NCBI RefSeq assembly: GCF_000519125.1
Contig: NZ_JAEX01000013.1
Span: 1-51,974 of the forward strand
Origin: Desulfocurvus vexinensis DSM 17965
GTDB taxonomy: Bacteria > Desulfobacterota > Desulfovibrionia > Desulfovibrionales > Desulfovibrionaceae
Reading direction: 5' to 3'
DNA length: 51,974 nt
This document shows positions 7,965-18,618 of this stretch, piece by piece; position 1 is the first letter of the stretch; each line of letters starts with the position of its first letter. The notes under the pieces were generated by a model. That model was given only the letters and a program-made list of their open reading frames with translations. It ran no database searches and was not told where the DNA came from. A program made the position numbers and the translations under genes.

Positions 7965-8516
7965 CTAAACGCCGCAAACGTCCTTGATCCTGCGCGCGAT
8001 CTCCCTGTAGACGTCGGAGAAGCGCAAAAGGCCCACGAGCCTGTGATCGTCCATGACGAACAGCGAGTCGTGGCGGAAGAGCACGAAACGGTGGAAGGCG
8101 ATGTTCAGGGTTTCTCCGGCCTCGATGACCTGGGAAGCCGAAGGCTTGCGGATGAAGTCCTTGACCTTGATGTTCTTGGCGGTGGAGCAGAGGTCGTCCA
8201 GGGGCGTGGACCAGAGCAGCGCCTGGCTCTTCATGGAGTCGATGACATAGCCGCTGCTGACGAAGCTGCTGGCTTGGGCGTCCACGAGCTTGTCGAAGTC
8301 GGGTTCGAGCCCGCGCACCACATCCAGGGGCGAGAGCTTGCCGACGATCTTGTTGGCGTTGTCGAAGACCAGCATGATGCGCTGCTCGCGCTTGCCGCTG
8401 GCGAACTCCTCCTGGGCCTTGTCCAGGGCCAGGACGGCCTCGGCGAAGGTCGCCGAATCGGAGAGCCGGGGGAACTTGTCGACGGGGACGGTGTAGTCTT
8501 TCACGAGACCGTTCAT
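7965..8516 (-). CDS. CBS-domain protein (cassette B)
   Basis: A 183-residue Bateman-module protein of the same length as the cassette A copy and collinear with it. It has two CBS motifs (NKIVGKLSPLDVVRGLEPDF and HDSLFVMDDHRLVGLLRFSDVYREI) and the same linker motif LLWSTPLDDLCSTAKN. AGGAG lies about 10 bases before the ATG. It is the first gene of the leftward run and lies directly behind the promoter region at 8690-8729. Its likely role is ligand sensing, by analogy with other Bateman proteins that regulate transporters; the ligand is unknown. Confidence 0.9.
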   Translation of the reverse strand: MNGLVKDYTVPVDKFPRLSDSATFAEAVLALDKAQEEFASGKREQRIMLVFDNANKIVGKLSPLDVVRGLEPDFDKLVDAQASSFVSSGYVIDSMKSQALLWSTPLDDLCSTAKNIKVKDFIRKPSASQVIEAGETLNIAFHRFVLFRHDSLFVMDDHRLVGLLRFSDVYREIARRIKDVCGV

Positions 8517-8689
8517 GACTGTTCACTCCTGGGTTGAGCCGCACGAGCCAGGGGCCGTGGGTCTGGTTGCCGGATGCGTTTTTTCACAGTGAGGCCACGA
8601 TGCCGGGCCAAAGCCCACTTCGCAGAAAGCAGTCTCTGTGCCGAAAATATTTGCGAGATTCGGCAAAAGTCGCTATTTATCTGGAATTG

Positions 8690-8719
8690 TTTATAAAAAT
8701 ATTGACACACTCTTCACAA
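8690..8719 (-). promoter_or_regulatory. Candidate sigma-70-type promoter for cassette B
   Basis: On the minus strand TTGTGA (8714-8719) is followed after 18 bases by TATAAA (8690-8695), inside the most AT-rich stretch of this region. Transcription would start near 8683, leaving a leader of about 165 bases before the CBS gene. The -35 element is part of a perfect inverted repeat, listed separately. Confidence 0.45.
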
Positions 8720-8729
8720 GCCGCTTGTG
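8715..8729. promoter_or_regulatory. Palindrome CACAAG-CCG-CTTGTG, possible operator
   Basis: A perfect 6-3-6 inverted repeat that overlaps the predicted -35 box of the leftward promoter. Position and symmetry suit a dimeric repressor. The TTGTG/CACAA half-sites recall Crp/Fnr-family sites, but the spacing here is shorter than in those sites. The regulator is unknown. Confidence 0.4.
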
Positions 8730-9608
8730 GGTTCGCGTTTTTTCCTGATTTTTTGCGCTATTTTGCGTCTTTCGGCGGGGGGCAAGGCCGCTTCAGGGGT
8801 GTGGCGGCCGTCTTTTTGCTTTTTTCCCGGGCGCCCGCTCGGGCCTGGCGGCCAGTACACCCGCTCTTTGCAAGGATTGCCGGGGGGGCGCCTGCGTGGG
8901 GCCGCCACCGCGTGCGGTGCGAATCCCGCATCTGGCCATTGGCGCTGTGCATCGCGCAAGGGCGGAGTGAATCGTGGGCCAGAGGCGCGCCATCCGCAGG
9001 CCTTGCGGCCCCGGGGTATCGCGCGGCCCGGGGCGGGCCCGTTGGCGCATCCGGCGAGTCATGGCCGTCCGGAAGTGCTGCCTCCCTGACCGTCAGGCCC
9101 CGCGCTCCCCGCGTGCGGGGCCGGGGCAATCCGGGGGTGGCCCCTGGCGGGAGGGAGGGCCATGGCCCAGCCGCAGGCAGGCATCCGGCAGGGGGCGGCC
9201 CCGGGCGCGGGATGGGCGGTGCAGGAAAAGAGGCGCGCATCGCTCACGGTGGCGGTTTTGCCCACGGGGGCGCCGCCAGCGGACGGCGGGGCGTGCTGCC
9301 CGGGACTGCGGCGCCGTCGGTGCCCGTCCGGCCCCGGGCGGACATTTTCGGCGACAATCGGGTCCTGCGGGGCAAATGCAGCTTGCGCGCACCCGCTGCG
9401 GTGGGGTAAGCGTGAGACTCACAACCCGCATCGCCATGCATGAAAACCGCCTGCACCGCACAGTGCGGGCGGAGCGCTTCCCCGTTACCCTGCCGGCCCT
9501 GGCCGGCAGACGTCGCCACCGGCCCGACGAGGCGGGGGCGGTCCGTGTCCCTTCCGGCGCGGCCCGGCCCGGCCTGTGTGTGTAACCTCGACACAGGAGG
9601 ACCAAGCG

Positions 9609-10031
9609 ATGTTGTTCAAGAAGATTCTTGTGGGCGTGGACGGCTCGAAGCATGCGGAAAAGGCGGCCCAATACGCCCGGGGCGTGGCCAGGACCCAGGG
9701 GGCGGAGCTGATGCTGCTCTTCTGCCCTGGCAACATCCCCCGGCTTATCGGCGGCGGCGCGCGCGAGGAGCTCCAAAAGGAGCTGGAAATGGCGGGCCGC
9801 AAGGTCGTTGAGGGCTACAAGGGCCTGTGCGAGGGCTCCGACGTCCGCTTCCGCGTGGACGTGCGCCTGGGCGACCCCGCCAACGCGATCATCCACTACG
9901 CCGAAGAAAACGGCGTGGACCTCATCGTCCTGGGCAGCCGGGGGCTCACGGAGCTCGAAGGCCTGTTCCTGGGCAGTGTGACGCACCACGTGCTGCACCG
10001 CTGCGACTGCCCGGTGCTCATCGTCCGCTGA
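9609..10031 (+). CDS. Universal stress protein (UspA family)
   Basis: A 140-residue UspA-fold protein that begins MLFKKILVGVDGSKHAEKAA. The ATP-binding signature is complete: Gly-x2-Gly-x9-Gly-Ser in GSRGLTELEGLFLGS, so it belongs to the nucleotide-binding class. The ATG has AGGAGG nine bases upstream; an in-frame start 33 bases earlier lacks one. It is the first gene of a rightward group with an antiporter and a receiver protein. Usp proteins next to transporters often act as their adenylate-dependent regulators (family knowledge); here that is inference. Confidence 0.93.
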   Translation: MLFKKILVGVDGSKHAEKAAQYARGVARTQGAELMLLFCPGNIPRLIGGGAREELQKELEMAGRKVVEGYKGLCEGSDVRFRVDVRLGDPANAIIHYAEENGVDLIVLGSRGLTELEGLFLGSVTHHVLHRCDCPVLIVR

Positions 10032-10038
10032 AAACGCG

Positions 10039-10060
10039 CAAGGGGGGCCCGCCCCCCTTG
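10039..10060 (+). other. GC hairpin between usp and antiporter genes
   Basis: CAAGGGGGG (10039-10047) pairs with CCCCCCTTG (10052-10060) around a CCCG loop, eight bases after the Usp stop. It has no T-run, so it may lower read-through or protect the upstream message rather than terminate transcription. Confidence 0.4.
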
Positions 10061-10225
10061 CCCAGACCAGTTCCGAACACGGCGGATGCGCGGCATCCGC
10101 CGTGCTGGAAGCGGGAGTCCGCAAGTTCCCGCCATATGCGGCCCGTGTCGCCAGGGCCAAGCGGCGCCGTCCGCTTCGGCAGCCCTTTGCGGGGGGCTAC
10201 CCCAACAAACCGGAGGATAACGACA

Positions 10226-11677
10226 GTGCATCAGTTCTTTGGCAAATTGCTGGTTTTCCTTCTCCTGCCGCTGGTCGCGTGCCTGCTGCTGCCCCAGGCG
10301 GGGCTGGCGGCAGGCGGAGACCTGCACCACATGGCCGAGGCCATCGGCACGGAGCTGGGCGTGTTCTGGGTCATCCCCTTCGCCTGCATGCTCCTGTCCA
10401 TCGCCATCTTCCCCTTGGCCGCGCCGCACTTCTGGCACCATCATTTCGGGAAGATCTCGGCCTTCTGGTCCCTGGCCTTCCTGGTGCCCTTCGCGGCGAC
10501 CTTCGGCTTCGAGCTGGCCCTGTACGAGGTCGTGCATGTGCTCCTGTTGGAGTACATCCCCTTCATCATCCTGCTCTTCGCGCTGTTCACGGTGTCCGGC
10601 GGCGTGCGCCTCACCGGGCAGCTGGTGGGCAACCCCGCGGTCAACACCGGGGTGCTCCTGGTGGGCACGGTCCTGGCGAGCTGGATGGGCACCACCGGCG
10701 CGGCCATGCTGCTCATCCGCCCGCTGTTGCGCGCCAACGCGCACCGCAAGTTCAAGGTTCATACCGTGGTCTTTTTCATTTTCCTGGTGGCCAACATCGG
10801 CGGCTCCCTGACCCCGCTGGGCGACCCGCCGCTGTTCCTGGGCTTCCTCAAGGGCGTTGACTTCTTCTGGACCACCACACACATGTTCCTGCCCATGCTC
10901 TTTTTGGTGGTGCTCCTGCTGGGCATCTATTTCGCGGTGGACACCGTGCTCTTCAACAAGGAAGGCCGCCCCGCCATGCCCGCGACGGACGCCAGCTCCG
11001 AAAAGCTCGGCCTGGACGGCAAGATCAACCTGCTGTTCCTGGCGGGCATCATCGGCGGCGTGCTCATGAGCGGCATGTGGAAGTCGGGCGTGCAGTTCGA
11101 CATCTACCACACCCATGTGGACCTGCAGAACGTGCTGCGCGACGCGATCCTGGTGGGCATGGCCCTCTTGTCGCTGAAGTTCACCACCGAGGAGAACCGC
11201 CGCAAGAACGACTTCGACTGGTTCCCCATCGTGGAGGTCGGCAAGCTGTTCATCGGCATCTTCCTGTCCATGATTCCGGCCATCGCCATCCTCAAGGCCG
11301 GAACCAAGGGCGCCCTGGCCGGGGTCATCACCATGGTCTCCGGCCCCGGGGGCGAGCCCGTCGATGCCATGTACTTCTGGCTCACGGGCGTGCTCTCCAG
11401 CTTCCTGGACAACGCGCCGACCTATCTGGTGTTCTTCAACACCGCAGGCGGCAATGCCGGGGAGCTGATGACCACCATGGCCTCCACCCTGCTGGCCATC
11501 TCGGCGGGCGCGGTGTTCATGGGCGCCAACACGTACATCGGCAACGCGCCCAACTTCATGGTCCGTTCCATCGCCGAGACCAGCGGCGTGAAGATGCCCA
11601 GTTTCTTCGGCTATATGGCTTGGAGCCTGGGCATCCTCATCCCCCTGTTCGTGCTCGTGCAGCTCATCTTCATCTGA
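10226..11677 (+). CDS. Sodium:proton antiporter-like ion transporter
   Basis: A 483-residue inner-membrane carrier of the ion transporter superfamily (CitMHS/NhaD-like). Residues 1-28 look like a cleavable signal or first helix, followed by about 11 more hydrophobic segments. Signature stretches include GGSLTPLGDPPLFLGFLKGV and SSFLDNAPTYLVFFN, which match the conserved loops of NhaD-type antiporters. The GTG at 10226 is chosen because CGGAGG precedes it and the hydrophobic N-terminus starts there; frames further upstream overlap the Usp gene. It lies 194 bases after Usp. The probable role is sodium/proton exchange in pH or salt homeostasis. The exact ion is not certain. Confidence 0.85.
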   Translation: MHQFFGKLLVFLLLPLVACLLLPQAGLAAGGDLHHMAEAIGTELGVFWVIPFACMLLSIAIFPLAAPHFWHHHFGKISAFWSLAFLVPFAATFGFELALYEVVHVLLLEYIPFIILLFALFTVSGGVRLTGQLVGNPAVNTGVLLVGTVLASWMGTTGAAMLLIRPLLRANAHRKFKVHTVVFFIFLVANIGGSLTPLGDPPLFLGFLKGVDFFWTTTHMFLPMLFLVVLLLGIYFAVDTVLFNKEGRPAMPATDASSEKLGLDGKINLLFLAGIIGGVLMSGMWKSGVQFDIYHTHVDLQNVLRDAILVGMALLSLKFTTEENRRKNDFDWFPIVEVGKLFIGIFLSMIPAIAILKAGTKGALAGVITMVSGPGGEPVDAMYFWLTGVLSSFLDNAPTYLVFFNTAGGNAGELMTTMASTLLAISAGAVFMGANTYIGNAPNFMVRSIAETSGVKMPSFFGYMAWSLGILIPLFVLVQLIFI

Positions 11678-11701
11678 TCCGGGCCGCCTCCGCGTCCGCA
11701 T

Positions 11702-11733
11702 GGGGCCGCCTCCGTCAGGAGGCGGCCCCTTTT
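11702..11733 (+). terminator. Intrinsic terminator after the antiporter
   Basis: A 12-bp perfect stem, GGGGCCGCCTCC with GGAGGCGGCCCC, closes a GTCA loop and is followed by TTTT. It lies 25 bases after the stop codon, so the receiver gene downstream may depend on read-through or on its own promoter. Confidence 0.8.
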
Positions 11734-11967
11734 CCGGTCCGGGAGGGCCGCAAAAGGGCCGCTCCCCGGCCCTTTGCGGACGTCTGGACAAAACCCCGCC
11801 GCTCAAGCACCATTGCCCGCAGGCGCGAGGGCCGCGCGTGCCGGCAGGCCGGCGCAGCCGGCTCATCGCCCCAATGCCCACGGGCGCGAGGGCCGCGCCC
11901 GGTCCGCAACAGGAGGATGGAGTTGTCGTGCCCCCCGCCAGGCGGGCCGAGGCACGGGGAGGTTCCC

Positions 11968-12342
11968 GTGGAGGAGATGGACGTTCTCTTCGTCGATGAC
12001 GAACTCAAGATTCTCGAAATGTACGGCAAGCGCCTGGGCTGGAGGGGCATCCCGGTCCGGCTGGCCAGCAGCGCCGCCGAGGCCCTGGACGCCGTGGAGG
12101 AGCGCGAGCCCGATGTGGTGGTGCTGGACGTGCGCATGCCGGGCAAGGACGGTCTGGAGGTGCTGGCCGAGCTGCGCCAGCGCCACCCCCGGGTGCGGGT
12201 GATCATGCTCACCGGCCACGCCAGCGTGGAGGCCGCCCGCAAGGGGCTGGAACTCGGGGCCTTCGACTACCTGATCAAGCCCGTGGCCCTTGACGAGCTG
12301 CTGCTCAAGATCACCGAGGCCGCCAAGGCCGCCAAGGGCTAG
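11968..12342 (+). CDS. Receiver-only response regulator
   Basis: A CheY-like receiver of about 124 residues without an output domain or long tail. The acidic pair is Asp10-Asp11 and the phosphoacceptor is Asp54 in VVVLDVRMPGKDG; the Thr of MLTGHAS and the Lys of YLIKPVALDELL complete the switch. The GTG at 11968 has GGGGAGG five bases upstream; the ATG three codons later is too close to its own GGAGG. It is distinct from the two cassette regulators, but it is again a free receiver next to an ion carrier. Confidence 0.85.
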   Translation: MEEMDVLFVDDELKILEMYGKRLGWRGIPVRLASSAAEALDAVEEREPDVVVLDVRMPGKDGLEVLAELRQRHPRVRVIMLTGHASVEAARKGLELGAFDYLIKPVALDELLLKITEAAKAAKG

Positions 12343-12739
12343 CCGGGCCGGGCGCTTTGCTCCCGGCATCCGCTGCGGGGCCGCCGAAGCTGCGGCCCTG
12401 CGGCGGGCTCCGCCGTGGCCTGCGCCGGGGTGTTTCTGCGGCGCGGGCCGTGGCGCCCCGGCCCCTGGCGGGCCGGGGGCGGGAAATCGGCCCGGGGGCC
12501 ATCGCAGAGGCTGCGTCCGGCCGGAAAATTGGTTATGAAGGCCTGCGGGCGCGCCGGAGGCGGCGGCCCGCGACGCGAAAACGAGGCCACACGCAACACG
12601 CGGGGCAGGCAGCGGGCGGACCGCCCGGCCAGCGGCCCCCCGTCCGCCGCCCGCACCGGGCGGCGGCCATCACCCGGGGGCGCCTCCTGGCGGACGCGTT
12701 TCCCCCGGCCTGCACAGGTCACAACAGCGAGGAAGCTCA
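12343..12739. other. Intergenic region before gyrA
   Basis: A 397-base GC-rich gap. I see no T-tailed terminator and no clear promoter boxes. The ribosome site of gyrA (GAGGA) closes it. Long frames across it are extensions of gyrA shadows. Confidence 0.4.
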
Positions 12740-15197
<2,458 letters not shown>

Positions 15198-15208
<11 letters not shown>

Positions 15209-15968
15209 CCTTGGGGCGTTGCTGCTCTGCGCGGCCCTGTGGGCCTGCTCCTCCGGCCTGGGCGAGGGTCCCCTCGCCCAGGCCGACAGGGAGTTCGCCA
15301 GCGGCAACTACCTCAAGGCCGAGGCCCTCTACGAGGGCTACCTGCAGGCCAACCCCCAGGGCGCGCAGCGCTGGGAGGCCTGGCAGCAGCTGGTGCGCAT
15401 CAGCGACACCGTCACCGGCAATACCAAGAAGGCCGCGCGGCTGCTGGAAGCCATGCAGCTCGAATTCTCCGAGGACGCCACGCGCTTCGTGGACCTCTCC
15501 TGGCAGCTCGCCGAGATCTACACCCGCCTGCACGAATGGGACAAGGCCAGCGAAACCTGGCAGACCCTGCTGGACCAGGGCGACCTGACCCGCCCGCAGA
15601 TCGCCGAGGTCCACTGGAACCTGGGCAAGATCCACCAGTACCAGGGGCGCTACGGCATGGCCAAGGATGCCATGCTGGCCTGCATGGAGCAGGCCGACGC
15701 CACCAACCCGCACGCCCACTGCATGTACGAGCTGGCCCAGGCCTACAGCCTGCTCAAGAACCGCGCCCAGGCCCGGGCCTGGCTGGAAAAGCTCCTGGCC
15801 CTGCCCGATCTGGACACCGAGCTGCACGCCCTGGGCACCTACATGCTGTGCGAGATCCTCGAATCCGAGGGCCAGAAGACCCGGGCCCGCGAGCTCTTGG
15901 AATCCATCCGCGCGACCTACCCCAACCCCATGGTCATCGAAACCCGCCTGCGCCAGCTGGGCAAGTAG
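15198..15968 (+). CDS. TPR-repeat lipoprotein
   Basis: A 256-residue exported protein. The lipobox LWAC gives a lipidated Cys at about residue 17 after a short hydrophobic signal. The rest is helical with tetratricopeptide repeats (for example [17 protein letters not shown], and [20 protein letters not shown]). It probably scaffolds protein contacts at the periplasmic face of a membrane. The ATG lies inside the end of gyrA (ATGAAGACTAG), so the two genes are coupled. The link to gyrase is positional only, and the precise function is unknown. Confidence 0.88.
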
Positions 15969-16175
15969 GCCCGCCGGGGCGCGGGGCTTGTGGCGCCACG
16001 CGGCGCGGGCGAAGGCCCCGCGTCTGGCCCCCGGCGCGCCTTGGCGCAGGGGGGCGGCCCGCAGCAACCGCTCCGTTCACCACCGCCTGGGCGCCGTCCA
16101 CCGGGCAGGCGGTTGACATCGCGCGGGGTTTGGCGTGCTTTGGCGGGGTACGCGCACGGCGCGGGAGGGTTCGTC

Positions 16176-17495
16176 ATGCTTGAGGCCAAGAATCGTCTGG
16201 GGATCGTCTTTTTTCCGGCCTTCGATTGGTCCATCAGCCCCACGCATCCCGAGCGGGAGGAGCGGCTGCTCTACACGCAGGACCAGCTGCTGGAGGAGGG
16301 CCTGTTCGACATCGACGGCGTGACGGAGCACCGGCCCGAGGTGGCGACGCTGGCGGACGTGGAGCGCGTGCATTTCTGCCTGCCCGACGTGGCCAGCGTG
16401 GCCACGCAGTCGCACCTGATTTCGGCGGGCGGGGCCATCAAGGCCGCGCGGCTGGTCATGGAGCGCGAGGAGGAGAAGGCCTTTGCCCTGGTGCGGCCCC
16501 CGGGGCACCACGCCATGAAGTTCGTCCACGGCAACCGGGGTTTTTGCAACATGAACATCGAGGCCGTGATGGTGGAGTGGATCCGCGAGACCTACGGCCC
16601 GCGGCGGGTGGCCATCGTGGACACCGACTGCCACCACGGCGACGGCACCCAGGACATCTACTGGCACGACCCCGACACGCTGTTCATCTCGCTGCACCAG
16701 GACGGGCGCACCCTGTACCCGGGCACGGGCTTCCCCCTGGAGCTGGGCGGGCCCGGGGCCTACGGCAAGACCATCAACGTGCCCCTGCCGCCGCAGACCT
16801 CCGACGAAGGCTTCCTGCACGTGCTCGACCATGTCGTGCTGCCGCTGCTGGACGACTTCAAGCCCGACCTAGTCATCAATTCGGCGGGGCAGGACAACCA
16901 CTTCTCCGACCCCATCACGAACATGAATTTCTCGGCCCGGGGCTACGCGCTGCTCAGCGAGCGGCTCAACCCGGACATCGCCGTGCTCGAGGGCGGCTAC
17001 GCCATCCAGGGCGCGCTGCCCTACGTGAACCTTGGGCTGTGCCTGGCCATGGCCGGGCTGGACTACCAGGGCGTGGTGGAGCCGGGCTACGACGCCGGGC
17101 GGCTGCGCCAGCCGGACAAGGTCACCGACTACATCAAGCGGCTGTGCGACGACGTGCGTGGGCTGTACTTCAACCCCCCGCGCGAGCGGATGCAGGGCGA
17201 GGAGTGCGACGGCTTCCGCGTGCGTCACAAGGACATCTACTACGACACCGACGACATCCGCGAGTCGCAGGTGGAGTCGGTGCTGCTCTGCTGCGACTGC
17301 CCGGGGGTGGTGCGCATCGAGTCGTGGTCCACGGCGCATCCGCTGTCCGTGGGCGTGGAGATCCCCCAGCGCGCATGCGACCGCTGCCACGCCCGGGGCG
17401 TGCAGCTTTTCGAGCAGGCCCTGGTCAAGGGCGGCTACCGCTTCGCCCAGCTCATCGACCGCCGGGGCAAGGTCTACCGCCAGTCGGGGTTCTAG
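16176..17495 (+). CDS. Histone deacetylase-family hydrolase with Cys-containing C-terminal tail
   Basis: A 439-residue zinc-dependent deacetylase of the arginase/HDAC fold. The core spans about residues 1-310. It has the His-His dyad in RPPGHH (107-112), zinc ligands Asp151 and His153 in DTDCHHGDG and Asp240 in SAGQDNHFSDP, and the transition-state Tyr275 in EGGY. It therefore looks active; substrates could be acetylated lysines, polyamines or other acetamides. The tail of about 130 residues is not part of the usual fold and holds Cys372, 373, 375 and Cys401/404 (CDRC), a possible metal site. The ATG has GGGAGGG six bases upstream. It converges on a ZIP transporter gene. Confidence 0.9.
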   Translation: MLEAKNRLGIVFFPAFDWSISPTHPEREERLLYTQDQLLEEGLFDIDGVTEHRPEVATLADVERVHFCLPDVASVATQSHLISAGGAIKAARLVMEREEEKAFALVRPPGHHAMKFVHGNRGFCNMNIEAVMVEWIRETYGPRRVAIVDTDCHHGDGTQDIYWHDPDTLFISLHQDGRTLYPGTGFPLELGGPGAYGKTINVPLPPQTSDEGFLHVLDHVVLPLLDDFKPDLVINSAGQDNHFSDPITNMNFSARGYALLSERLNPDIAVLEGGYAIQGALPYVNLGLCLAMAGLDYQGVVEPGYDAGRLRQPDKVTDYIKRLCDDVRGLYFNPPRERMQGEECDGFRVRHKDIYYDTDDIRESQVESVLLCCDCPGVVRIESWSTAHPLSVGVEIPQRACDRCHARGVQLFEQALVKGGYRFAQLIDRRGKVYRQSGF

Positions 17496-17521
17496 GGGCC
17501 GGAGGCGGCGCCGCAACAAGG

Positions 17522-17554
17522 CGGGCCCGCGCGCAGCAGTGGCGCGCGGGCCCG
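17522..17554. terminator. Terminator hairpin between converging genes
   Basis: A perfect 12-bp stem, CGGGCCCGCGCG (17522-17533) with CGCGCGGGCCCG (17543-17554), is followed on the plus strand by TCTTGCTT. It sits between the hydrolase and the leftward ZIP gene and could serve both. Confidence 0.65.
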
Positions 17555-17579
17555 TCTTGCTTGTGGCGCGGGGCTGCCC

Positions 17580-18410
17580 CTACAGCAGCAACAGCAGCGA
17601 CAGGGCCATGACGCCCATGCCGAGCACCGCGCCGAAGATGCAGTGGTGGTGCGCGCCGTATTCCTCGGCGGCGGGCAGCAGCTGGTCCAGGGAGATGAAG
17701 ACCATGATCCCGGCCACGCTGGCGAACAGGCAGCCGAAAAGCGTGGGCGTGAAGAAGGGCAAGAGCAGCAGGAAGCCCACCCCCGCGCCCACGGGCTCGG
17801 CCAGCCCGGAGAGGAAGGCCAGGCGGAAGGACTTTTTGCGGTCGCCCGTGGCGTAGAACAGGGGCACCGACACGGCGATGCCCTCGGGGATGTTGTGGAT
17901 GGCCACGGCCACGGCGATGGCCAGGCCCAGGCCCGGGTCGGACAGGGCGGCGGTGAAGGTGGCCAGGCCCTCGGGGAAGTTGTGCACGGCAATGGCCACG
18001 GCGGCCATCATCCCGGTGCGCTTGAGCTTGGCGAAGTCGTGGGCCTCGTTGCGGGGCAGGTTGCACAGCCCGGCGTCCATTTCCTCCACGGAGTGCAGCT
18101 CGTGGGGGTTCTCGTAGTTGGGCACCAAGCGGTCGATGAGCGCGATGAGGCCCATGCCCGCGAAGAACGCGCCCACGGTGGCCCAGGTGCCCGCGCCCTC
18201 GCCCAGGGCCTGGGTCAGCGTGTCCCTGGCCTTGGCGAAGATCTCCACGAAGGACACATAGAGCATGACCCCGGCGGAGAAGCCCAGGGCCACGGAGAGC
18301 ACCTTTGTGTTGGTCTGGCGGGTGAAAAAGGCCACGGCGGCGCCGATGCCCGTGGACAGGCCCGCCAGCAGGGTCAGGGCGAAGGCGAAGACGACGGTTC
18401 CGGTGTCCAT
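17580..18410 (-). CDS. ZIP-family divalent metal transporter (ZupT-like)
   Basis: A 276-residue inner-membrane importer with about eight helices. The two ZIP metal-site helices are plain: AVAIAVHNFPEGLATF and VAIHNIPEGIAVSVPLFYATG (the HNxPEG motifs). These bind zinc and often iron, manganese or cobalt. A soluble loop lies between helices 3 and 4 (about residues 95-130), with some His, Cys and acidic residues. The start MDTGTVV has AAGGAG upstream; the frame upstream of it is Pro/Arg-rich and is not used. It is a single gene, and no metal regulator adjoins it. Confidence 0.92.
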   Translation of the reverse strand: MDTGTVVFAFALTLLAGLSTGIGAAVAFFTRQTNTKVLSVALGFSAGVMLYVSFVEIFAKARDTLTQALGEGAGTWATVGAFFAGMGLIALIDRLVPNYENPHELHSVEEMDAGLCNLPRNEAHDFAKLKRTGMMAAVAIAVHNFPEGLATFTAALSDPGLGLAIAVAVAIHNIPEGIAVSVPLFYATGDRKKSFRLAFLSGLAEPVGAGVGFLLLLPFFTPTLFGCLFASVAGIMVFISLDQLLPAAEEYGAHHHCIFGAVLGMGVMALSLLLLL

Positions 18411-18517
18411 GCTGGGGCTCCTTGGGGCTGGGGCGCGGGGAACGATCATTTCTTCTAGCGCCGCCGCCGGGCGCGCGCAAGCCCGGACTGCGGGGCGGGG
18501 CGGGCGCTCCCGGCGGG

Positions 18518-18546
18518 TTGACAGCCCGCCTGCGCGCGGATACACG
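18518..18546 (+). promoter_or_regulatory. Candidate promoter TTGACA-17-TACACG
   Basis: A perfect -35 box (18518-18523) and, 17 bases on, a weak -10 TACACG (18541-18546). It would start a leader of about 140 bases that includes the mini-ORF and ends at the CD3324-family gene. Confidence 0.45.
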
Positions 18547-18582
18547 CGGGGCAGGCAAGGCACAATCAACGGAGGAATTTGG

Positions 18583-18618
18583 ATGTTTTCTTCTTTGGAT
18601 TCCGTGCGTCATGCATAG
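18583..18618 (+). CDS. Putative leader peptide (11 aa)
   Basis: The frame MFSSLDSVRHA has GGAGG seven bases before its ATG and lies between a predicted promoter and the CD3324-family gene. Its stop codon abuts the 5' arm of the long-range stem. Size, spacing and position suggest a regulatory leader peptide, but no amino-acid run points to a particular attenuation signal. It could also be a chance frame. Confidence 0.35.
   Translation: MFSSLDSVRHA

Larger units (their letters stand above)
8517..9608. other. Long intergenic region between the divergent transport units
   Basis: About 1.1 kb without a supported gene. The part nearest the CBS gene (about 8570-8770) is AT-rich and carries a leftward promoter and a palindrome. 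The rest (8770-9608) is GC-rich with several hairpins, for example CTGCCGGCC/GGCCGGCAG at about 9490-9509, and it ends in the ribosome site of the stress-protein gene. Open frames here are low-complexity and show no domain. A structured leader for the rightward genes is possible, but I recognise no known riboswitch. Confidence 0.5.

Noticed and set aside
6036-8537. 833-codon plus-strand frame across the cassette B genes
   Set aside because: Antisense to three genes with plain family signatures; the translation has no domain.
9093-10160. 355-codon minus-strand frame across the Usp gene and its upstream gap
   Set aside because: Overlaps the well supported stress-protein gene on the opposite strand, and the unique part is Pro/Ala/Arg low complexity.
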